Below, piece after piece: positions 31,093 through 42,460 of a DNA stretch of 64,000 nucleotides. Both the position numbers and the translations under genes were made by a program. The DNA is taken from assembly GCA_947683625.1 (NCBI GenBank), contig CANTUR010000279.1:2388501-2452500 (forward strand), read 5' to 3'. Every line of letters begins with the position of its first letter. Position 1 is the stretch's first letter. This stretch comes from Mallotus nudiflorus. Taxonomy: Eukaryota > Streptophyta > Magnoliopsida > Malpighiales > Euphorbiaceae. The notes under the pieces are model-generated. The model ran no database searches. It was not told the origin of the DNA and saw only the letters and a list, made by a program, of their open reading frames with translations.

Positions 31093-32186
31093 AGAGTTTA
31101 TTACATTATCAATTTCAAATAAAGAAAAAGTACAGAGATCATCATTGGCAATGTCTTTGAATATAATGTCATCAATGCTCGATTCAAGGATGGCAACAAC
31201 TTGAGCATAATTGATAGCTTCACTCTCATATTCTATCTCCATGTTTTTCATTAGCTCACAAATGTCAGTCTTTGTGATCATGTATGGTAAGTGTTTCTCC
31301 TTAAGGGTGTCATTGAAGATCTTGAACCTTAGTTTCTTGATTTTGTTGCTCATCCATTCCTCAGCTTGTCCATGATAGACTTGGGTTGAGCTTTTAACCA
31401 CAAAAGAGGTTGATTTCTTAGCCCAGTATCCTTTATAAGATCATACCTTAGACCATTTATGTTGGTCTATCCTCGAAAGTTAAGGAATTCTGTGACTCCA
31501 ATGTTTCTTCCTCATAATCTTGTTCTAGGCAGATATTTCATCTTCTTCATCATAGTAGCAACATTGGGATTGACATGACTATCACTGATCATAAAAACCT
31601 GGAATCCTAGTGGGACCACATTCATACAGACAATAATGTTGTTAGTTTCAGCAGGGATGGTAGCGACCTTTCCATTCATAGGGAATTTGATGTTTTGATG
31701 CATAGTGGAAGGTATGCCCCCTACTGGGTGGAACTAAGGTCTTCCTAGTAGCAGGGAAAAATTCAAAAGGATGTCCAGGATGGTAAATTTTGTTACTAAT
31801 TCAATATCTCCCACTGTAACTACTACTTTGAAAGTGCCGATGACTAGCTTTTTTGAATCATCGTAGGCTCGTATGATCACATTGGATTCTTCTAGGTTTC
31901 CAACATTCATCTTGAACTTATGCAGCAACCTCAGAGGGAAAAAATTAATGGTAGACTCATCATCTACCATAACACATGGGGTCTTCTTAGTCCTGACAAT
32001 TGCCTGTATGAAGAGAGGATGATTGTGGACCCTTCCCTTAAAGGGTAAATCTTCGTCTGAAAAGGTGATGGCATTGGAAGGAGCTTTCATTATAGAGGCT
32101 ATCATCTCACAAGGTGAGGCTTCAGTTGAAATCTTTGCTTCATCTAGTGCTTTGACTAAGGCATCTTTATACTTCTTAGAGGCCAT
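31093..32186 (-). pseudogene. pol: Tat-like protease and following linker, broken
   Basis: Minus strand. 31734-32186 is a 150-codon frame with the opening F-S-D-E-D-L-P, H-N-H-P-L, the active-site region, L-L-G-R-P at its end, and flap residues between. The active site reads V-D-D-E-S where gypsy proteases have a D-x-G-S/A motif, so the catalytic glycine is lost. Next, 31512-31703 (M-H-Q-N-I-K-F-P, then a short spacer) and 31093-31401 form the linker to reverse transcriptase, with stops. Confidence 0.85.
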
Positions 32187-33000
32187 GAGTAGGTTCCAGA
32201 CACTGGCTTATGCTTGAGTTTTCTTGAGTTGTTTGAGGATAATGTCTTCCTTTTTGGCTTGAGCTACTTCTTTCTCCTTAGAGGGTTCCTTCTCTTTCTC
32301 AAGAGGTTGATATACTCACTCACTACAAGTTACTTGATTAACTTCTAGTGAGGGCTTCTCAGCTGCTTACCTATCTGCTTTTATACCACTGTTCTAGTCC
32401 CATACAATGATTTCACGATCATCAGAGTTGTACCATATGTCTATCCCCATAACTTGTAGATTTTGAAGCTAAATAGTACTGATCATCCCATCTTCCTTAT
32501 CCAATTCTTCTCCCCATCCTAAGGGCACCATGTCTTCTAAGAGTGTGTGGGTAGCAGAGGGTGCTATATTCTTTGTAGTTGAACTTCCCAAATGGTTAGC
32601 CTAGTAAATCCCATATCTCATGGTCATTGTTGAAATTTTTTTTTATCTGCTTCTTGTGAGTAAGGGTAATCAATCACTTCACTGTTCATAGGCAGAGCTA
32701 TATCCTTGGCTCTTTTTTGCATCATCAAGTGGGAAAGGAATTTCTGAGGCATTTGAATGTATTCAAAGGTGGAAGAGCATTGCTTATCTTCACTAAAATC
32801 ATGAGGGTCAAGAATGGGATTTGAGGGTTTGTCCTCTAAGGGCTTATCTTGGGTTTCTTGTATGGCTTGGATTGATTGTTCAACCAGGTCTTCTGGTAGA
32901 TTGGAGGAGATCATACTGATCATTGGTGGAGGCATGTTTTGATAGTTTAGGAGAGGATTGATCTTGATATTGTGTCATTTTTCTAGGTCATCAATTTTTC
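32187..33000 (-). pseudogene. gag: Tat-like gag-protease linker
   Basis: Minus strand. An open frame at 32624-32935 is rich in Pro, Ser, Asp and Glu and has no enzyme motif. It connects the gag zinc knuckle to the protease. The segment 32187-32620 has many stops. Confidence 0.55.
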
Positions 33001-34255
33001 TAGAGTCAATAAGGTCTTAAATTGCATTTTTGAGAGTTTTGCATGTATTAGTAGTGTGACCAAGCATCTAGTGAAAGTGGCAGAATAAGTTTTAATTAAT
33101 TTAAGGTGGTAGTGGGTTTGGAAGTGGCCTAGGCTCTTGTGGCTATAGGAGGTTTTTTTGTTAAAGTCTTTGGAATACTTTGGATAGTGGGAGGTTAAAG
33201 TTTGAGAATTTTCTTAGTGGTCTAATGGCATTGATAGATGGTGAGCTGTGGCTGTTAGGTTGGACCATGTTTATTTTTATGGTTTGGGTCAAGGTGTTTT
33301 GGATGTTTGGTTGGGTATTTGTGGTGAAAAGTGTTTCTTGCTTGCTAAAGTTCCTCATCCTTAATTCTGATCCTAGCCTGATGGAGAGCTTTGAAGTCAG
33401 GATAATGAGCAAATATCATATGTTTTCTAAAGTATGGTAGTGCCCATTTAATTATCAGCTCTATTTGTTCATCCTTAGGAGGATGGTTTCTCATCTTAAC
33501 TGTCATTCCTTACCATCTAGTCATATAATCAAAGAAAGCTTTACCAGGCTTTTGCCTTATAGTCTCAAGGTCCTTTCGAGTGATGTCTAACTGAGTGTTA
33601 TATTCATACCGCTTGATAAAATTCTGAGTTAGTAGTAGCCAATCACTTTTGATTTCATCTTCAAGGTCAAAGAACCATGCCCTCGGTCCTTCCTTTAGTG
33701 ATGTGAAGAAGAATCAAATAATCTGTGATTCTGTAAGCTTTATGGTAGCCATAAAGGTAGCATATTTCTTTAGATGGACCCTTGGATCTCCTTTTCTATC
33801 AAACTTAGCAAAGTTTGGTAGCTTAAAATCATATAGAAGTGGCTCATCTTTGAGTAGTGCTAGGTCGGTGAAGCTTTTAGAGCCATGAGTTCCCTTGTCT
33901 TTGAAGGTGAATTCCAACTAAGCCATCCTATTGGCTAATAGTTTGACCTCCAATATCGATTTAGGTTTGGTCATATTAACAATGTTTTGTAGCTTTTGGT
34001 ACATCCCTAAGATCTTGGTAGTAGTCATCATCAGCTTGAACTAGAGTGTGGGGAATTCCCTTTGCCTTATCTACCCTTAGGTGAACATATGTAGATGCTT
34101 CATTCAGTGGTGTGCCATTCCTATCTTGGGCACTTTTGGCTTTGATTTGGACTTGGAGAATTTTAGCTATGGTGACATCAACGAGCAACTTTTGGATCCC
34201 CTCTTTTAGCTTGTCTTCAAATTGCTAATAAGAGGTATCTTCTTAGTCACTCATG
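33001..34255 (-). pseudogene. gag: Tat-like gag, broken
   Basis: Minus strand. The N-terminal part (33976-34188) is charged. The gag core begins with K-L-P-N-F-A-K-F-D and D-P-R-V-H-L-K-K-Y (33714-33917) and continues in shifting frames (A-W-F-F-D-L, F-I-K-R-Y) to about 33400. A zinc-knuckle-like C-x2-H-...-G-H-T-T-N-T-C motif lies near 33035-33095. These match the retrotransposon gag domain followed by a knuckle. Frameshifts and stops are frequent. Confidence 0.8.
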
Positions 34256-34729
34256 TTTGGATGTTGTATTCCTATACATTTATTAGGGTTAGCTAAATGA
34301 ATGATGCATGACATGTGCCTATAAAAGAAAAGGGTGAGCATGTATGCATGGAGTGGATGCAAATATCCTATGATGAAAAAAAAGATCATTCTTGCAAGAA
34401 ATAGTGGTTAGTACGTGCTATCTACATGTATGTGATGTATGCATGATTTAAAGCTGGTTCATTTTCCTACACAATGAACAAACCAATCACAACCAAGCTC
34501 TTGCTTCCAACCTTATTTCTCCACAAGGTCATTTAGTCTCTTTCCTAGGTGTGTTTTGAACCTATAGTCATCAGGGGACTATGGTTCCGCTCTCAGAACT
34601 AGGCTGTTTCGATTTGTATTGGTCAAAACCTGTGATGAGTAGTGCACATGCAGTGATGAGGGGCTCTATATGATTAAGTATCGCATAATAAGAAATATTC
34701 ATTTTCAAGTTGATCACTCTTATTTATAA
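34256..34729 (-). other. 5' untranslated leader of the Tat-like element
   Basis: Between the gag start and the primer-binding site, with no open frame of note on either strand. Confidence 0.6.
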
Positions 34730-34730
34730 T

Positions 34731-34749
34731 TCCCTAATAGAGTTGCCAC
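34731..34749 (-). other. Primer-binding site of the Tat-like element (tRNA-Arg type)
   Basis: On the minus strand GTGGCAACTCTATTAGGGA follows the 5' LTR directly. It resembles the TGGCGACTC...GGGGA site used by Ogre and related Tat elements, which pairs with arginine tRNA; several G-to-A and C-to-T changes are present. Confidence 0.75.
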
Positions 34750-36544
34750 TGTGAGCGACTTGTATGGTTATTTTTTTAGGACATGTAGTGGGTCTTTTCA
34801 TTTATGAAGGATATGGAAACTTTGTAGAATAAGGGACAAATGATTGGTCTCGAAGGGATGAGAAGCTTTTGATTTTGTGGAGTCACCACCTGATTTTTAG
34901 AAAATTAGGAAAAGAAAGGGACAACATCAAGTCACTCAATGAGTATTGACCCTAGTAGAGATTTTTCGGTTCAGGGAATCGCATATACTTTTTGACTATT
35001 TTCTCATTATACGATATTCGATGTATAGCTATCTCAACACCCTAGTTTCGGTAATGAACGTTTGTATAGTAGTCACATAGTACATAAGATAGTATAATAT
35101 AATAAAGTTTAAAAATTTTATTACATTGCTTTCTTAATAAAATACATATGAAAAAGGAAAGATTGCGAAAAGATGAATCTAATATGATTGATTTGCAATG
35201 ATAACACAACCATTTACATTGCTTACTTGATGAATAATAGGATGATCATGCTTATAGTGATTATTTATACTATGATGATGTATGATGATAATATAAAGGA
35301 TGCATGAGGTCATTACTAGATTGAGAACATGATGACTCTATTATGGGACATGAAATTTTTCATGTTATTAATATTTATGGTGTGATTTCATCATTTCAGA
35401 AATAAAAGATGCAGAATGATGATGTAAAATGAGGATAATAAAGCATATATTATTCATATAGCATGCAAGATTTCTAGTCTCATCACAAAAGCATAATAAT
35501 ATTTCCAAATACTGGTGATAGTAAAATAAATGCACTATGATGAAATAAAGATGCTAAAATAATTGTGTGGTCCTCAAACTCGACTAAGCTTGCGTGAGCT
35601 TTGAAGCTTTAGCTTCAAAAGATTATTAAGCTTTTCTCGTCGAGAGGTTCAAAATGATGGTAGAGTGATGCTAGATTGTATACCTTTGAAGTGTGCTTTA
35701 ACAAAGATGAGGCTTGGTTTAGTGGAAAAGGGATCTAATAACCTAAGGGAAAGGTTGTGGAAGAGCAAAAACTATTTGGAAAGGGGTTTACAGTGCCTTC
35801 GATTGGACCAATTTTTTATGTGTGTGTGTGTTTCCAATTGCTCCCCCCTCCAAAAAGGAGTGTGAAAGGGTCTATTTATAAGGAAAATTGGGTAGAATAA
35901 GGTGTGGTCACACGCGTATAATAAGGATTTTGCACGTGGTCACACATAGTGTGTGTGTGGTCGCACATAGTATGCGCATGGTGTGCTTTAATATGCACTT
36001 TGGCCTTCCATGCACACTTCCTAAGTTTTACGTGTGCTATTTTGGGGTTGGTTCTTAGGGTTTTTGGGTATTTTGGATTCATTTTCAAAATTTGTTTTGC
36101 TAAATTCGACCTCAATGTTAGCATATGACACCCAAGGGTGTTTATGCGCACTTCTAAGTGATAGCGGTAATACTCGAGTTGTGTTGGACCATTCTGGGAC
36201 CACTTCCAAAGGTTTTTGAGCCTTTTGGATGTGTTTCTGAAGTCCATTTTATCAAAATAAATTTCCATTTTTTCACAAAGTTAGGTTCCGATCTAACAAA
36301 ATGCACACTAGGCCAACAAGTTGAGAATGCTGACAGGAGTTTTCTTGAATTTCGATAATTCATATTTTGCAAGGTTAGAGTACAACTTAATGGCTTGGTG
36401 ATCGATTTTGCACACTAGTGGGGTCAATTAGGTTTTTTAATCTTGGACACTTCAGAGGTGTTATGAATGAGTAGACTCTAGTTATCTCAAGGATTCGTTT
36501 TATCATTGGACCTTTTTAGGGATAGTCAAATTTGAGGTATGAAA
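34750..36544 (-). repeat. 5' LTR of the Tat-like element
   Basis: It runs from TGTGAGCGACTTG to GAGGTATGAAA on the plus strand, 1795 bp, and matches 19398-21248. Both share GGACAACAT near the start and CAAATTTGAGG at the end. The primer-binding site adjoins its left end, so this is the 5' LTR of a minus-strand element. Motif words GTGTGGTCACACGCG and GTGTGGTCGCACATAG lie at about 35903-35970. Confidence 0.92.
35872..35880 (-). promoter_or_regulatory. Likely TATA box of the Tat-like LTR
   Basis: TATAAATAG on the minus strand, within the 5' LTR. In the 3' LTR the same place (about 20537-20546) has changed to a TATAGATAG form. The orientation agrees with gag-pol. Confidence 0.55.
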
Positions 36545-36549
36545 AAATG
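36545..36549. other. Possible right target-site duplication of the Tat-like element (AAATG)
   Basis: AAATG follows the 5' LTR. It compares with GATTG at 19393-19397; the differences may be decay. Confidence 0.45.
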
Positions 36550-36716
36550 ATACCTCTTATATTAGAAATCTGCCAACCAATTACTTTTATTCTCCTTCTT
36601 AGCATCTCCACTAGCACATCCTCTTGTTCTTTGCTCAGTTTAGAGGATATGATCACATGTAGTGTTTGCTCTTCTCCTAGAAAAGTGTACCTCAAATATT
36701 GGGGTAAAGGCTTCAA
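36550..36716 (-). pseudogene. pol: Athila-like reverse transcriptase, N-terminal fragment before the insertion
   Basis: Minus strand: L-P-Q-Y-L-R-Y-T-F-L-G-E-E, then V-I-I-S-S-K-L-S and G-W-Q-I-S-N-I-R-G-I. This is the usual opening of Athila/Tat reverse transcriptase. The block is cut after R-G-I by the Tat-like element and resumes at 19392. Confidence 0.88.
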
Positions 36717-36786
36717 ATTTTGGTGGTTTGATGGTTGAAGGTGGTTTGGGTTAAGTGTTTGGTAATTTCATGTGTGTTATGGGGGA

Positions 36787-37527
36787 TTAATGTTTGAGGT
36801 GTACTTTATTTTGGGATAATTGTACCTGTAAACGCTTCTCAATATTTTCATTTTCCACAGACTTTGCTAACCTCCTTTGTTGGACTTCACTCACACATTC
36901 ATTAACTACATCTACTCGCATATAATAATCTTCATCATAAGGATATTTCATGCTTTGATAAATATTAAATATGCAATTCTCATCTCCTACTCTCAATGTG
37001 AGAGTTCCATCATAGACATTAATAATTGCTTTAACAGTGTAAAGAACAGGCATACCAAGGATCAATGGAACTTCCTCATCCTCTTCAAAGTTGAGGACTA
37101 CAAAATCAACTGGAAAAATAAATTTCCCAGCCCTTACTACTACATCTTCCACTATACCTTTTGGTTCCTTCACTGTCCTATTTGCAAGTTACAATTTGAT
37201 ACTTGTAGGTTTAGCTTCTCCTAGCCCCAATTTCCTGTAAACAAATAAAGGCATAAGATTAATGGAAGCTCCTAAATCATATAGAGCTCTTTGAAATTTT
37301 AAACTTCCAACATAACATGGAATAGTGAGACTCCCTGGATGCTTCCTTTTCAGGGGAAGTTTATTTGAGATGATTACACTATACTCCTTTGTAAATGTGA
37401 CTATCTTATACTCATGCAACTTCTTTTTGTTGGAAATTAGCTCCTTCAGAAACTTGGCATACTTTGGCATTTGGGAATGACATTCCAACAAAGTCATGTT
37501 AATATGAAGTGCCTTAAACCTCTCCAA
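36787..37527 (-). pseudogene. pol: Athila-like protease, one in-frame stop
   Basis: Minus strand. The frame 37189-37527 contains I-P-C-Y-V-G, then L-Y-D-L-G-A-S-I-N-L-M-P, the active-site form of Athila proteases. A single TAA (about 37186-37188), where a Gln codon CAA would fit, separates it from 36787-37173, which carries G-I-V-E-D-V-V-V, F-P-V-D-F-V-V-L, E-V-P-L-I-L-G-M-P and F-N-I-Y-Q-S-M-K. Apart from that stop the domain looks complete. Confidence 0.88.
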
Positions 37528-38290
37528 AAATTTTGCATACTACTGATCATGCTCTTGTTTCTTTAATCTTTATGGATAAGGAATTGGAGTTACATAAGGC
37601 TTCATAGGTGGTGGTTTTGATTTCTCAATGACATGTTCCTCGTATTTGTCTTCTTTTCCTTGCACTTCAACCCATTCATTCTCTTATTCTTTCTCCTATT
37701 CATTCTTCTTTTCTTTCTCATATTCCATAGTTGCTTTTGGGGTTTGAACTTCTATTCTACTTCTCAAAGTGATAGCCTTCAACTGCTCTTTTGGATTATT
37801 TTCGGTGTTGCTTGGCAAAGAACCATGATTCTTAATTGACAAAGAGTTTTCCAATCGCCCCATTTGCACCTTTAAATTATGGATAGAAGAAGAGTGATTC
37901 TTAAACATGAGCTGAGTGTCTTAGTACATTTGCTCAAATCTTCCTTTTGACCTCTTTGTTGCTTCTTCTTCTTGGTTCATTTTTGTAGAAATTACATCCA
38001 TGAACTTCTCCAACTTGCTCTCTAAAGAAGTCCTAAGATGAACTATTATCTTAAAAATTGGATTGGTGATGTTGTGCATTCTGACCTTGAAAACCTGGTG
38101 GTGGTTGTGACCTTCACTAGTTATTTCTTTGATTGCCCCAAGAAAAATTATGATGATTTCTCCAACTTGAATTATAGGTATTTCCATGTACTTGGTTTTT
38201 TATCCTTTGAAATTGTTCACATAGTTCACATTCTCCGTTGACAATCCTTGCATCATTTGGCATTCAATAGTTGGATGTCCACCCTATCAC
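37528..38290 (-). pseudogene. gag: Athila-like gag C-terminal region and gag-protease linker
   Basis: Minus strand. 37921-38187 has a charged helical stretch, and 37696-37908 contains M-G-R-L-E-N-S-L and K-A-I-T-L-R-S-R. An A-I-T-L-R-S block is standard in the linker before Athila/Tat proteases. A zinc-knuckle motif is expected near 38230-38290 but only one cysteine pair (C-K-D-C) can be read. Confidence 0.7.
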
Positions 38291-39190
38291 AATTCATAAG
38301 AAGTAGACAAATTAGAAATTTCATTAACAATCCATCCTCTTGGTTAAAGCATCCAACTTTGCATTAAGCATCGTCAAGCTATCAACTTTAATTGCTCCCC
38401 CTCTTTTTAGAATAGTCCTCTCACTAGACCATAGGCTTTGGGTGTTAGTGTTCTCTTCAAAAAGCTCCAAGGCATCTTTAGGAGTCTTGGACATGATAGT
38501 TCCTCCAACTGAGGCATCTATGTTCACTCTAACTGCAAGGCTAAGTCCTTTGTAGAAAGATTGCACCAAATCCCATGAAGGAATTAGTTGTGTTGGACAC
38601 TGTCTTTGAAGATCCCTTAATCTATCCTAGCATTCATAAAATCTCTCATCCTCTCTTTAATAAAAAGAGTTGATCTTATTTCTAATTTTGAATACTTTAG
38701 TTGGTGGAAAGTACTTATTAAAGAAAGCTGTGTAAAGCTCTTGCCATGTATTTATGGAGTTGGGTGGCAAGCTAGTGAACCACCTTTTAGCTATATCCAT
38801 CAAAGAAAATGGGAAAAGGATCAGCCAAATTACTTCTGGCTACACTCCATTCATCTTGAAGTTTGAACAATACTCCAAAAATTAAGTCATATGACCAATT
38901 GGATCCTCGTGTAGTAATCCACTGAACCGTGAGTTTTGAATCAGATGGATCATAGAGTGTTTAAATTCAAAATTATTTATTGCTACCGCTAGCCTTACAA
39001 TTAGAGTTTGATCACCTTGAACATTAGGACTCATAAAATCCCTCATAGTTCTTTACCCATTCTACTCATTCTAGCCATTTTGCCCATATTGTCTATTTTG
39101 AGGCAGATTTCTTGCATCTTCATTCCCTCTGTTCATTCTACCTCTATTCTATCTTCTCCTTTTATGAAAATTTCTTTTAAGCCCTAAATC
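38291..39190 (-). pseudogene. gag: Athila-like gag core, broken
   Basis: Minus strand. Readable blocks in order are Arg/Asn-rich N-terminal sequence (about 39080-39170), L-H-E-D-P and F-L-E-Y-C-S-N-F-K, F-P-F-S-L-M-D-I-A-K-R-W-F-T-S-L-P, T-W-Q-E-L-Y-T-A-F-F-N-K-Y-F-P-P, R-F-Y-E-C-W-D-R-L-R-D-L, and F-Y-K-G-L (38324-38569), followed by a G-G-T-I-M-S-K-T segment. This is the retrotransposon gag domain. It is interrupted by a few stops but almost full length. Confidence 0.85.
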
Positions 39191-39347
39191 AAGTGGTATT
39201 AATTGGGCTCCTTGTCTAGTTACACCACATGTTGTGTGCATACACTAACACAAGTTCTTATAAAAATCGCACAATATCACTTTTCTAATAAAAAAGAAAG
39301 TCTAAATCAAATAACACAAAATTCTCAATAATATCAATCTATGCAAT

Positions 39348-39364
39348 CCGCTGTAACAACACCA
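39348..39364 (-). other. Primer-binding site of the Athila-like element (tRNA-Asp type)
   Basis: On the minus strand TGGTGTTGTTACAGCGG lies a few bases after the 5' LTR end. It resembles the TGGCGCCGTTGCCGGGG site of Athila elements, which pairs with aspartate tRNA. The mismatches are mostly transitions. Confidence 0.7.
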
Positions 39365-39370
39365 AAAACT

Positions 39371-40689
39371 TGATGGTGGTTCTGCAAGTATACGGAATCA
39401 TATAAGTAGTAATTAAATATCGATCCCACAGAGATTGTAAATTGACTACTGTAATACTAATTGTGTAGGTTTGTTTAAACAATGAAAAAGGTTATTTTGA
39501 ATTAAACTAAATTAAACTAAAATCAAACACAAGAATTTGAATGAAATAATAATCAATTTAAAGTGCTAGGGTTCTTATTACCAATTCAACCATTATTAAT
39601 GATCAATTAACTCCTGGACCTTAATCCGATTTGAGGGTTTCTTAATAATCATAAATGTTCCTCCTAGACAACTTCTATAATTAACTAAGTAATTTCACAT
39701 CCTTAGATTTATAGCTCTCGCATACTAAGTGTTTAGTTAACCCAGTTTAAGCACCAAGCGCTAATCAATATTAGATGCTTAAATGTTTCTCAACTAAGAA
39801 AGCACCTAGTAGGTTATTCCCTTAATCTAATTCAACCTATCTCTCAAATCAGTTTTATTATATGAATTCAATTAAAGGGTGATCAATCATATGAAGACAT
39901 TAAGTTTAACAACAACCAAAGGATTTAAATTAATGGCTAAGGTTTAATTGCAATATTCACATGGTTGAATTGTAACAAGAACCCTAATAAAGAATTTAAC
40001 TACTCATGTTAATCATAAAAGAAAGAGACCAAGAAATAAAGGAAATAGACATCATTATTAATCTAAAATATAAATGAAAAATATCCAAAATCACAAGAGA
40101 AACCCCCTAGAATAATCTTTAATTCTCTTACTCAATCTTCAAAACAATCATAAACAAGACAAACACCCTTTTTCTCTAAATTTGGTAAAAGAAGAATGTA
40201 ATGAAAAATAAAATTATGACCTAATCTCCTTTTTTTTTTGTTTCTGGAGGCTACATATATATATAAAACCCTAGCCTCCAACCCTAGGTTTATTGTCTTG
40301 TGAAATCTCCTTTATGTCCCTTATACTTTAGCAATTAAATTGAAGTTTGTATCTATCATCAGTAGGTTAAGCAACCTTGCACATTTCCTACGTGGCCGTG
40401 CACAACCTTTTTCTTCCAAAAATATGCTCGCTTAGCTTTAATTACTCCTTTGACTCTTCTAGGATGTCCATGACTCCCATACAACTTTCCTCCACTATTC
40501 TTTGACTTCCTAAATGCATAAAATTAATTAAAAATAAACCAAATAATACTAGAAATAAATAAACACATAAATCATGCAATAAGTACTTAACTAAGTAAAA
40601 ATTGAACATAAAACACACATATGCCACTAAAAAGACATTTAATCCTAACACATTGAGTGCTTAAAATAATGCAATTCTTGCCCTCATTA
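39371..40689 (-). repeat. 5' LTR of the Athila-like element
   Basis: From TGATGGTGGTTCTG to CCCTCATTA (plus strand), 1319 bp, matching 12044-13343. The outer end has TTA where the other copy has TCA. It contains CGTGGCCGTGCACA at about 40390-40403. Confidence 0.93.
40254..40265 (-). promoter_or_regulatory. Likely TATA box of the Athila-like LTR
   Basis: A TATATATATATG stretch on the minus strand, conserved at about 12943-12954 in the other LTR. Confidence 0.5.
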
Positions 40690-40694
40690 ACCAT
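40690..40694. other. Right target-site duplication of the Athila-like element (ACCAT)
   Basis: Exact copy of 12039-12043. Confidence 0.88.
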
Positions 40695-41595
40695 GCTGAT
40701 GATGAAAATTTCCCCTTCCATTCTGAATTAAGAAGTTGGAGAAGAGAGGGATTCTATAGAGCAATGACTATATAAAAAGAAGTAAGAGAGCTAAAAAAGG
40801 AGGGAGGAGGCTCATCATCAGGAAGATTGATTATTTTAAAAAATGAAATTGAGCCATTAATGATTTTCTTTAATTCTTGTTATTATTAGTACTTAGATTA
40901 ATCTTGTTGTTGAAGAGTTTAATTATGTGTAACTAAACCATTCAAGGTTTGGATTTGTGTAGCTACACTACTACTCGTTTATTTTGCTTTCGTTCAATGA
41001 ATTAATATTTAGTCAATTTTACAAGTTGTTTTTAATTAATCTTGTGTTCAATTTTAGTCCCGATAGAATGCATGTTTATGGATAGGTTAGAGAAAACCAG
41101 AGTTGTATAATTTATCAGTTCATAGACTTGTAAAACTTAGGAACCTCAATTATGAAAGTAGACAAATCCTTTAAGGAGTATTAAATCATTAAAGAACTTA
41201 CTGAGCCTTAGTTAATTGATGCGACCATGCCAATAGGCTATAATTAACTTTAGTTGCTTAAATGATCTCGAAAGAGACTTTAAGTGAATTGGGGGGTTTA
41301 CCCTTGACTATATTAATAAAATGAATTATGAAATGATCCTACAATTCAAGTAGTAGTTAGTAAAGCAAATTCAAACTCTAGTTTTTTATTATTGAATTAT
41401 AAAAATAATATTTCAAATTTAGGATTTTATTATTGATGCTAATAACTTTATTATTTTCTTCTCGATAGCTTTATATTGTTAGTTTATGGAAATATAATTA
41501 GGACTAGTACTTTGTATCAATTTGCTTATGGGAATAATACTCATACTCATCTTTACTACTTATCATGAACCATGCACTTGAAAAATTTCCTAACA
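40695..41595 (+). repeat. Gypsy-type solo LTR, right part
   Basis: Continuation of 11451-12043. It ends with a gypsy-type terminus: AATACTCATACTCATC, TTTACTACTTATCATGAACC and CATGCACTTG, then TTTCCTAACA. The GGTGT duplication follows. It holds no coding sequence. Confidence 0.75.
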
Positions 41596-41600
41596 GGTGT
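41596..41600. other. Right target-site duplication of the gypsy solo LTR (GGTGT)
   Basis: Pairs with GGTTT at 11446-11450. Confidence 0.75.
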
Positions 41601-42060
41601 GAGTGCTTGAAATTCACCCCTTAATTTGCCTAAAAAGACTTGATATAGTGATTAAAGAATTTTTCTACAATATGAGGAAATTTGATAAAAACACTAACTT
41701 CATATTTATAATTTATAAAATAAATCCAATAATACTTACTAAAATGGTAAAAAACAAATCATAATAATGTTTCCTATCTACTGAAGTAATAGGAGAGGGA
41801 CCCCATAAATCAAAACATATTAAATCTAAACAACTAGTTCCTTTATAAGAAGACAATACAAATGATAACTTATGGCTCTTACTAAGACTACACACAATAC
41901 AATGATCATTACTTTTATTGACTAAAAAATAAATATCTACTTGATTAAGAGCCTAGCGAATGATTTGGTAATTATTATGTCCAAGTCTAGAAAGCCATTG
42001 AGAGAGAGAACACCTCAAAGCTTTAATTAAGGAACTTGGTTATTGCAAGGGTTTAAGTAA
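41601..42060 (-). pseudogene. pol: Copia-2 integrase N-terminal half and pre-integrase domain, broken
   Basis: Minus strand. The frame 41713-41895 carries C-S-L-S-K-S-H-K-L-S-F, then the first catalytic Asp in F-D-L-W-G-P-S-P. Upstream (about 41930-42010) a decayed W-L-S-R-L-G-H zinc domain is readable. At the break (41601) the sequence is G-E-F-Q, just after the place of the second Asp. The third catalytic region lies at 11360-11400. Confidence 0.85.
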
Positions 42061-42460
42061 CATAGAATATAAACCTTTCTCATTCGGGCCTACATGAAGT
42101 AACTCCTTCATGTAGATATCCTTAATGACAAAATAATTAGAAAAAATTCAATAGATACATCATTATCATTAGTAAAAGCATGAACTGAAAGACGACTATC
42201 ACAAGAAGTGGGTACATGTATAATATTATTGAGTAAAAAAGAATTACCATTAGAGCGACATATAGTAGATCCAATATAAGAAATAGAAAGGAATTTACCA
42301 TTTCTGACTTTAACTTCCTCAAGACTATGATACTCGAGATGAAGACATAAGTTTTTAAGTTTTGGAGCTAAACGATGTGTTGCACCTGTATCTAAGATCC
42401 AAGGTTAATGATGGTTAACTTATGTTGAGGAGGCTGTAAAGTTTGAAATTGGTCGAATAG
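42061..42460 (-). pseudogene. pol: Copia-2 protease
   Basis: Minus strand. The active site D-T-G-A is encoded at about 42383-42394 within a W-x-L-D-T-G-A-T-H segment, followed by S-I-S-Y-I-G-S-T and I-I-H-V-P. Frames are nearly continuous to 42137. The site looks intact, but the gene is not linked to an intact pol. Confidence 0.82.

Larger units (their letters stand above)
19398..36544 (-). mobile_element. Tat-like Ty3/gypsy element, minus strand, with an antisense PMD-like gene
   Basis: Two LTRs of about 1.8 kb flank, on the minus strand from the right, a tRNA-Arg-like primer-binding site, gag with a zinc knuckle, protease, [LTR pair insertion], reverse transcriptase, RNase H, integrase with a GPY/F-type end, a long 3' region with an oppositely oriented PMD-like gene and tandem repeats, a polypurine tract and the 3' LTR. 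The gene order is gypsy. Large size (about 15.2 kb without the inner insertion), the extra antisense gene and repeat-rich 3' region fit the Tat clade (including Ogre and Retand). Confidence 0.9.
12044..40689 (-). mobile_element. Athila-like Ty3/gypsy element, minus strand, interrupted by a Tat-like element
   Basis: Two LTRs of about 1.3 kb face each other with an exact 5-bp target duplication (ACCAT). Reading on the minus strand from the right come the primer-binding site, gag, protease, start of reverse transcriptase, [insertion 19398-36549], reverse transcriptase remnant fused to the integrase C-half, two env-like ORFs, the polypurine tract and the 3' LTR. Protease/reverse transcriptase before integrase defines gypsy. 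The D-L-G-A-S protease site, the extra ORFs after pol and the tRNA-Asp-like primer site point to Athila. Without insertions it is about 11.5 kb. A pol deletion makes it non-autonomous. Confidence 0.9.

Noticed and set aside
36877..37224. Plus-strand 115-codon frame
   Set aside because: It is the reverse strand of the Athila-like protease, which has clear motifs on the minus strand.
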